Source of the DNA: Longimicrobium sp.
Lineage (GTDB): Bacteria; Gemmatimonadota; Gemmatimonadetes; Longimicrobiales; Longimicrobiaceae
Assembly (NCBI RefSeq): GCF_036388275.1
Contig: NZ_DASVSF010000008.1
Coordinates: forward strand, 62,001 to 126,000
Direction: 5' to 3'
DNA: 64,000 bases
The notes beneath the pieces were generated by a model. It saw only the letters and a program-made list of their open reading frames with translations, did no database searches and was not told where the DNA came from. Shown here piece by piece: positions 59,121-64,000 of the stretch (within the stretch, counting starts at the first letter, position 1; each line of letters starts with the position of its first letter). The translations under genes and the position numbers were made by a program.

Positions 59121-59810
59121 ATGAGCTTTGCGCAGCTGGCGGAGGTGGTGAAGGCGGGTGATGCGGAGGCGCTCCGCGCCCTGCTCCAGGGGGACGGTCA
59201 CGCGGCACACGCTCGCGGAGACGATGGAGAAAGCCCGTTGCTGATGGCGCTGTACCACGGGCGGCGAGACCTGGCCGAGATGCTGGTGGCACACGGCCGC
59301 CAGCCGGACGGGTTCGAAGCCGCGGCCATGGGCGACGTGGCACGCGTGCAGGCGCTGCTGGATGAAGACGAGGGGCTGCTGACCCGCTACACGCACGACG
59401 GGTGGACGGTGCTGCACTACGCGGGCTTCTTCGGCCACCTGCCGCTGCTGCGCCTGCTGCTGGAGCACGGCGCCGATCCGCACGCCATCTCCCGCAACGG
59501 AATGAGCAACACGCCGCTGCACGCCGCGCTCGCCGGACCGCTGCCGCTGGAAGGCGTCCGCCTGCTCCTGGATGCCGGCGCGGATCCCAACGCACGCCAG
59601 CACGGGGGATTCGTGGCGCTGCACTCGGCGGCGCAGCGCGGGGCCATCGACCTGATCGACGTGCTGCTGGACGCCGACGCCGACGTCAACGCCGCCACGG
59701 ACGACGGACGCACCGCCATCGACTTCGCCGAGGAGAAGGGGCACGCCGCCGCCATGGAGCACCTGCGCAGCCGCGGTGCCGACGAGCCCTCCGCCACTCC
59801 CGGCGATTGA
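59121..59810 (+). CDS. ankyrin-repeat protein
   Basis: A 229-aa protein built of about six ankyrin repeats: DDGESPLLMALYHGRRDLAE, GWTVLHYAGFFGHLPLLRLL, NTPLHAALAGPLPLEGVRLL, GFVALHSAAQRGAIDLIDVL, and the last GRTAIDFAEEKGHAAAMEHL. No signal or membrane segment, so cytoplasmic. GGGAG lies 8 bases before the chosen ATG; the frame is open upstream across the MarR gene. It is divergent from MarR, which may control it. It probably binds a partner protein. The C-terminus is short and charged. Confidence 0.88.
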   Translation: MSFAQLAEVVKAGDAEALRALLQGDGHAAHARGDDGESPLLMALYHGRRDLAEMLVAHGRQPDGFEAAAMGDVARVQALLDEDEGLLTRYTHDGWTVLHYAGFFGHLPLLRLLLEHGADPHAISRNGMSNTPLHAALAGPLPLEGVRLLLDAGADPNARQHGGFVALHSAAQRGAIDLIDVLLDADADVNAATDDGRTAIDFAEEKGHAAAMEHLRSRGADEPSATPGD

Positions 59811-59876
59811 CGGGGTACGACGGCCCTCGGTAGTGTTGCCGGTCGCCAGGAACAGCAGTCCATCGCGGGAATCGCC

Positions 59877-60368
59877 ATGCAGGTACGCACCGTTCTTCTC
59901 GTTCCGCTGATCGCCCTCGCCGCCGCCTGCACACCGCGGCAGCCGCCAGCGCCGCGCCCCACCATCTTCATCCCCGCCGCGCCGGTGGAAGACAACGCCG
60001 AAATGGCGTCTCGCGCCCTGATGTCGTGGGAAGAGGGCGTTGTCCTTGGCCGCCAGGCGCGCTGGGGCGAGGCGTCGGAGGCGTACCGGCGCGCGGCGGA
60101 GCTGGATCCTGGCGAGGTGCGATATCACATGGCCCTGGCCGACGCGCTGCTGCAGGGCGGGCGCGAGTGGGAATCGGCGGACGCGCTGATGGCTGGCATC
60201 CGCGCCGAGGAGGCGAAGCCCAACCCCAACCACCGCGTGCTGGGGGTGGATTACGAGCGGCTGATCCGCCTGCTCACCCGCCTCAACCGACTGGACGAGG
60301 CTCGCACCGCGCGCGCGCGGCAGGAGCACCATCGAAGGCTGCGGGACGCGGCCCCGCCGAGGGAATAG
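59877..60368 (+). CDS. TPR-containing lipoprotein
   Basis: A 163-aa exported protein. VLLVPLIALAAAC is a signal with lipobox AAAC (Cys18), followed by a Pro-rich linker. One or two TPR-like helix pairs follow (GVVLGRQARWGEASEAYRRA, EVRYHMALADALLQGG). The end is helical and basic (EARTARARQEHHRRLRDAA). It is followed by a clear hairpin and downstream of the ankyrin gene on the same strand, 66 bases away. Likely an envelope adaptor. Confidence 0.75.
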   Translation: MQVRTVLLVPLIALAAACTPRQPPAPRPTIFIPAAPVEDNAEMASRALMSWEEGVVLGRQARWGEASEAYRRAAELDPGEVRYHMALADALLQGGREWESADALMAGIRAEEAKPNPNHRVLGVDYERLIRLLTRLNRLDEARTARARQEHHRRLRDAAPPRE

Positions 60369-60403
60369 TGCGGGAGTACGAGGTAAGGCAGTGCTTCTTG
60401 AGC

Positions 60404-60433
60404 GGAGGGGACGGCAATGGGGCCGTCCCCTCC
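60404..60433 (+). terminator. hairpin after the TPR lipoprotein gene
   Basis: GGAGGGGACGGC and its complement around a 6-base loop, then TTCGTTCTAG; 35 bases after the stop. Confidence 0.7.
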
Positions 60434-60473
60434 TTCGTTCTAGTCGTACGCTTCGGGGGTGCGAATCACTGGG

Positions 60474-60944
60474 TCAGAAAGACACCGACACGGCGGCCAT
60501 GCCCCCGCGGGACAGGTCCGGGGAAAGGTGAAGCCGGACCTGCTCTCGCCGGGGCTCCTCCCGCTCGGGCATTCCGATGATGCCGCCGACGATCGCACCC
60601 GCAGCGCCCCCAACCGCACCACCCAGGAACAAGGAAAGCACGGTGTACTCGTCACGGGGGCCGCTCGTCGTGAACGCGTAGTTCATCCCGGCGAAGCCGA
60701 CCCCGCCGACCAGTGCTCCGATAGCAAAACCTGTGAGCGCTCCCTTCCCGTGATCCCGACGTTCTTCGTCCCGCTTTGCTGGAGCGAACGAAACGGACGG
60801 GTCCGCGGACACGATGGCCGCACCTGGAAGCGTGGCCAAGGCCGCGAGAGGGGGCGTGACAGGTGACGTGCCGAGGTCCTGTGCCTTTGCCGTCTGGACC
60901 GACGGCAACAGCAAGCACATGAGAAGCATTACGACTGCTCGCAT
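60474..60944 (-). CDS. exported glycine-zipper protein
   Basis: A 156-aa protein. A signal peptide (MRAVVMLLMCLLLPSVQTAKAQ) is followed by a mature part with a Gly-rich double helix: GALTGFAIGALVGGVGFAGMN and LGGAVGGAAGAIVGGIIGMP, shown as position markers near residues 70-130. Such glycine zippers pack in membranes. The tail (LHLSPDLSRGGMAAVSVSF) ends in Phe. AGGAG lies 5 bases before the ATG. It may insert in the outer membrane or act as a small envelope stress protein. Confidence 0.75.
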   Translation of the reverse strand: MRAVVMLLMCLLLPSVQTAKAQDLGTSPVTPPLAALATLPGAAIVSADPSVSFAPAKRDEERRDHGKGALTGFAIGALVGGVGFAGMNYAFTTSGPRDEYTVLSLFLGGAVGGAAGAIVGGIIGMPEREEPRREQVRLHLSPDLSRGGMAAVSVSF

Positions 60945-61074
60945 GAAGTCTCCTGGGATGCAGTGGGTAATCGGTGGATGGACGTGGTCCAAGCCTCGGC
61001 TCGCTGCCGAACGCAGAGCGGTGAGGTCAGCGCCTCGGCGCCGAGTCAACGTGGGCCACCGTCCCCTCTCGTGT

Positions 61075-61620
61075 TCAGCCACGAACGGCGTTGCCTTCGA
61101 ACGAGGTCTGATACGTCTGGAACTCGCACCCGGGACGCACCGGGACCAGGAGGAGTGCGGGAAGGCGATCTCCCGTTCCCGCTTCGGTGAACAGCGGCGT
61201 TCCCTGGTACTCGCCCGCACGCTCCACCTCCCATACGCCGAACACGCGCGGCCGGCCGTACTTGATGTACCGGTACCCGCGGAAGGGGATGGGCTCGTTC
61301 AGGATCATCCACGGGGCGGATGCCGCGTACCCGGGCGCGTCGGGCGGAAACACCTCGGCGTAGGGCCGGCCGTTCACCGTCGTGTCGCCCGTGCGCGTGT
61401 TGTAGCGGACTTCTACCTCTCGCAGGTTCCCGTTTTGCAGCACGCAGACGCGCAGTTCATGCCTCGTGTACGGGTTCACAGGCAACCGGAGAACAGAATC
61501 CGCCTGTGCACGGACCGGCGGCTCGGGTTCAGGCCGCGGCTCAGCCGCTTGACTGCGGGTACACGCCATCGCCGCAATGCCGAGCGCGACGACCACCAAG
61601 TGCCTTTGCCGCGGATTCAT
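61075..61620 (-). CDS. lipoprotein of unknown function
   Basis: A 181-aa protein with signal LVVVALGIAAMAC (Cys20 lipobox), a Pro/Glu linker, and a beta-rich domain (ELRVCVLQNGNLREVEVRYN, YRYIKYGRPRVFGVWEVERA) with two more Cys that may form a disulfide. Its start is directly next to the stop of the pterin dehydratase gene, so the two are in one transcript. No recognised family. Confidence 0.65.
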   Translation of the reverse strand: MNPRQRHLVVVALGIAAMACTRSQAAEPRPEPEPPVRAQADSVLRLPVNPYTRHELRVCVLQNGNLREVEVRYNTRTGDTTVNGRPYAEVFPPDAPGYAASAPWMILNEPIPFRGYRYIKYGRPRVFGVWEVERAGEYQGTPLFTEAGTGDRLPALLLVPVRPGCEFQTYQTSFEGNAVRG

Positions 61621-61983
61621 TCATCCCGCGCCCGGAGCGGGGGACGATCCGAACGCCTCGTCCGTCTTCGCGGCCATGACGAAGTCGTTGCGATGCAGGC
61701 CCCGGATCTTGTGCGTCCACCATCCGACGGTGACGCGCCCCCACTCCGTCAACAGCGCGGGATGATGGTCTTCGTCCTCCGCGATGGCGCCTACACGATT
61801 GGTGAACTCCAGCGCGCTCGCGAAGTCGGGGAAGGTGAACACGCGCTCCAGCCGCGGGATTCCGCCGGGCTCCACGATGGTCCACTCGGGGATCTGCGGG
61901 TGGAGTTCGGCGATCTCGTCGGCGGTAACGGTGGGCGCGCCCTTGCGGCACGGCTCGCAGGTGCGGGTTTTCAGCGGGTCCAT
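61621..61983 (-). CDS. phhB: pterin-4a-carbinolamine dehydratase
   Basis: A 120-aa PCD/DCoH family protein that regenerates tetrahydropterin after aromatic amino-acid hydroxylation. Typical segments are DEDHHPALLTEWGRVTVGWW and the ending THKIRGLHRNDFVMAAKTD, with the conserved HHP. An N-terminal CEPCRKGAP is present in many family members. No phenylalanine hydroxylase is in this window. The ATG of MDPLKTRT is chosen; the frame runs on upstream across a family A repeat. It is the first gene of a pair with the lipoprotein. Confidence 0.92.
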   Translation of the reverse strand: MDPLKTRTCEPCRKGAPTVTADEIAELHPQIPEWTIVEPGGIPRLERVFTFPDFASALEFTNRVGAIAEDEDHHPALLTEWGRVTVGWWTHKIRGLHRNDFVMAAKTDEAFGSSPAPGAG

Positions 61984-62049
61984 CGGGTGCCTTCCGTGAG
62001 ATGAGGAGGAACGGATTCGGTGTGGCCGCGGCGGTGGGGCGCGGCCGGG

Positions 62050-62126
62050 GTGTGTGGCGGATCCCTCAGTCGCTGCCGTCTTCGGTGTGCGGGCAGGTTG
62101 GCCTTGGCCGCTCCATCGGGATGACA
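62050..62126 (+). repeat. family A repeat, copy 4
   Basis: GTGTGTGGCGGATCCCTCAG, then TCGCTGC, a variable centre, and CCGCTCCATCGGGATGACA. Its centre differs from the three copies near 17 kb. Confidence 0.8.
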
Positions 62127-62158
62127 TCGCGCGCGAGCCTCGCCCGATCCACGTACCG

Positions 62159-62380
62159 TCAGCCTTCCCAGGGCTGGGAGTCGGCGAGGTGCTGGCGGAG
62201 GGCTTCGTCGCTCAGGGCTGCCAGTTCGCGCTCTGCGTCGCGGACCGTTTCGGAGGCCAGCAGCGAGGTGCGGTTCTCGTTGTCCGTCCGCAGCGAGAAC
62301 ATCAGCAGGGCCGTGCCGTACGACCCGCGGCCGATCGCCACGTCCCACGCGCGGCCCCGTTCGTCGGTGATGGTTCGCAT
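62159..62380 (-). CDS. small hypothetical protein
   Basis: A 73-aa protein, mixed alpha/beta: MRTITDERGRAWDVAIGRGS, then MFSLRTDNENRTSLLASE, ending in an Ala/Glu-rich helix (RELAALSDEALRQHL). No signal. It starts exactly after the TlpA-like gene stop, so it belongs to that transcript. Function unknown. Confidence 0.6.
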   Translation of the reverse strand: MRTITDERGRAWDVAIGRGSYGTALLMFSLRTDNENRTSLLASETVRDAERELAALSDEALRQHLADSQPWEG

Positions 62381-62890
62381 TCAGGTGGCGGCGAGCGACT
62401 TCTCGATCAGCCCGCGCAATTCCTCGTCCGTGGCGTGAACCGGGCCCACCTTCTTCCACAGCAGCGTTCCGTCGCTGCCGATCAGAAAGGTGTTGGGCAC
62501 GCCGACCATGCTGAACTGGCTGGTGACGTCGCCGCTGGGGTCCAGCCATACGTCGAACGACACGCCGTACTCCTGCATGAACTCGCGGACGGCCTGCTGC
62601 TCGCTCGCCTGGTCGATGCTGACGCCGACGACGCGCAGCCCCTTGGGGCCGTACTCGCGGTGCAGCGCCTCCAGCGCGGGGATCTCCTGCTGGCAGGGGC
62701 CGCACCAGGTGGCCCACACGTTCAGCAGCACGGGCCGGCCTTGCAGGTCCGCGAGCGACGTGCGGTCGCCATCCAGCACCTGCGCCACGTACGGCGGAAC
62801 CGGCTTGCCCACCGCCACCGCCCCCGCCGGCGCGTCGCCGCAGGCCGTCAGGAGCACGACGGCCGCGGACAGCACCTTCATCATCCGCAT
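62381..62890 (-). CDS. TlpA/ResA-like thioredoxin lipoprotein
   Basis: A 169-aa protein. The signal VLSAAVVLLTAC gives a likely lipid anchor at Cys17. The thioredoxin fold has the redox motif WCGPC (Cys63, Cys66), and VGVSIDQASEQQAVREFM and MVGVPNTFLIGSDG with the cis-Pro (VP). Such proteins reduce disulfides outside the cytoplasm, often for cytochrome c maturation. GAGGG is 5 bases before the ATG. It lies 8 bases from the end of the BNR-like gene. Confidence 0.9.
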   Translation of the reverse strand: MRMMKVLSAAVVLLTACGDAPAGAVAVGKPVPPYVAQVLDGDRTSLADLQGRPVLLNVWATWCGPCQQEIPALEALHREYGPKGLRVVGVSIDQASEQQAVREFMQEYGVSFDVWLDPSGDVTSQFSMVGVPNTFLIGSDGTLLWKKVGPVHATDEELRGLIEKSLAAT

Positions 62891-62898
62891 CACGTCCC

Positions 62899-64000
62899 TC
62901 AATCCACGGGGAGCGGCATGCGCGCCGCGTTCACGGTGGACGGCTCGCCCGCGGCCGTCCACGCCATCACCAGCTCGTTCCCCGCACGCACTATGCGCGG
63001 AAATCCGCTGGACCGCGTGGCGCTCGACGCGGTGACCGTCCGCGGCGCACCCAGCTTGCCATCCGCCCCCACCCGCCGCACCCGCACCTCGACGCCCTTC
63101 CCCGCCGCGCGCTCCATCCAGCTCACCAGCGCGGCCCCGCCGTCCAGCATCAGCACGTCCACGCGGCCCTCGGGGTTGCCGCCGTCCACGCGCACCGGCG
63201 GGCCGAAGGTGGCGCCCGCGTCGCCGGAGAAGGCCACCTTCACCTGCTGGCTGTCGCGCGCCGCGGTGTACCAGGCCACGGCGACGCGGTTACCGTCCGC
63301 CGCCGCCTGCGGGCCGTTGACGGGGCAGGCGTCGATCTTCCACCCGTCGGCGTGCACGGGCCGTCCCTCCGTCCACGCGCCGTTGACCATCCGCGTGTAG
63401 TAGATGTCGCGGATTTCGCCCGGCGAGCGGTCGCGGTACACCACCAGGGGACCGCTGGACGTCATCGTCGCGCCCGTCTGGCAGCAGTCGCAGACGCGAC
63501 CGTCGATCTCCCGCTCCGGCGCGGCCCGCCCGTCGTGCGCAATGGTGGTGTACTGCAGCGTCATCTCGTTCCCCGGCGCGTGCTCCTTAGCCGACGCGCC
63601 GTACTTGCGGCCGTCCAGCCACACCATCCCGACGGAATCGCCCTGCTGCCACATCGACACGAACCCGTGCTCGCTGGCCGTGGCGTCGCGGTGGGGCACG
63701 AGTCCCTGGCTCCACGTGGCCCCGCCGTCGCCGGAGACGGCCACGCGCACGTCGTAGGCGTACTTGCCGCTGCCGCTCTTCTGCAGCCAGTGCGCCGCCA
63801 TCCGCCCGCCGGGCAGCGGCGCCAGCGAGGGGAAGTCCGCCCAGTTGACGAACCAGTCCCTGCCCTGCGCGATGGTGCGCGGCGTGGACCAGCCGCCGCC
63901 CTCCAGCACGGAGAAGCGCAGGGCGTGCGTGCTGTCGGGGCCCGGCTCGATCCACGACATGTACACGCGCCCGTCCGGCGCCACGCTCAGGTTGGGCTCG
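62899..64000 (-). CDS. BNR/sialidase-like beta-propeller protein (N-terminus outside window)
   Basis: At least 366 residues; the frame is open to the window edge (EPNLSVAPDGRVYMSW at the cut), so the start and any signal are missing. It contains BNR/Asp-box repeats such as VSGDGGATWSQ and FSGDAGATFGPP and strands of a beta-propeller (VAVAWYTAARDSQQVKVAF). CDCC in DGRVCDCCQTGA and a Cys at DACPVNG add a possible metal or disulfide site. Relatives include sialidases and exo-alpha hydrolases, but many are only propellers. It leads a set with the TlpA-like and small genes. Function open. Confidence 0.75.
   Translation of the reverse strand, partial: EPNLSVAPDGRVYMSWIEPGPDSTHALRFSVLEGGGWSTPRTIAQGRDWFVNWADFPSLAPLPGGRMAAHWLQKSGSGKYAYDVRVAVSGDGGATWSQGLVPHRDATASEHGFVSMWQQGDSVGMVWLDGRKYGASAKEHAPGNEMTLQYTTIAHDGRAAPEREIDGRVCDCCQTGATMTSSGPLVVYRDRSPGEIRDIYYTRMVNGAWTEGRPVHADGWKIDACPVNGPQAAADGNRVAVAWYTAARDSQQVKVAFSGDAGATFGPPVRVDGGNPEGRVDVLMLDGGAALVSWMERAAGKGVEVRVRRVGADGKLGAPRTVTASSATRSSGFPRIVRAGNELVMAWTAAGEPSTVNAARMPLPVD

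Overview
The window is a very GC-rich, densely packed bacterial chromosome segment. The housekeeping genes (rlmN, aspS, phoH, pgpH-like, ybeY, mgtE, recN, ispG), an outer-membrane-type barrel protein, many small lipoproteins, a large NAD-glutamate dehydrogenase, a cyanophycin synthetase and several intergenic repeat families suggest a Gram-negative soil-type organism. Gemmatimonadota, close to Longimicrobium, is my best guess. That is an inference from gene content and style; there is no rRNA gene here to confirm it. I saw no tRNA, rRNA or CRISPR array.

Layout. 0.2-10.1 kb is a core block: two small coiled-coil proteins convergent with rlmN, then PTS IIA, VanZ-like, aspS, phoH, pgpH-like, ybeY and mgtE, mostly with overlapping start and stop codons. 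10.1-14.3 kb holds repeats, recN with a promoter that predicts a leaderless mRNA, and an IS66-family element inserted in a repeat. 14.6-22.9 kb is accessory: a fused receiver/histidine kinase, an amidase, a lone receiver, a TPR protein, a duplicated lipoprotein/AraC-type regulator divergon, a 'mobile mystery protein A' regulator and a convergent Abi/HEPN gene. 23.0-27.7 kb has a secreted coiled-coil protein, a 1.1-kb nest of hairpin repeats and cphA. 28.0-32.8 kb is NAD-glutamate dehydrogenase.

33.1-45.2 kb is the most unusual part. Eight same-strand genes, most with overlapping stop and start codons, encode a VWA protein with an N-terminal export or anchor segment, a small membrane protein, a tubulin/FtsZ-like protein (broken by a one-base frameshift), a large protein with an actin/Hsp70-fold ATPase domain, a membrane-anchored coiled-coil protein, a MotA/ZorA-like and a MotB/ZorB-like (OmpA-type) protein, and a 720-aa protein whose C-terminus faintly resembles a protein kinase. 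The operon has hairpin terminators on both sides and is flanked by an exact 40-bp direct repeat. I know of no named system with this composition. The simplest reading is an ion-driven envelope motor coupled to two cytoskeletal-type NTPases, possibly in defence or envelope work; that function is inferred.

45.4-64 kb returns to ordinary content: an aldehyde dehydrogenase, a P-loop kinase overlapping a Uma2-type gene, ispG, a barrel protein, a subtilisin-like lipoprotein of lower GC, an M20 peptidase, a TPR/zinc-ribbon/cytochrome c group, a MarR regulator divergent from an ankyrin gene, several lipoproteins, a pterin dehydratase, a TlpA-like thioredoxin and a BNR/sialidase-like protein cut by the window end.
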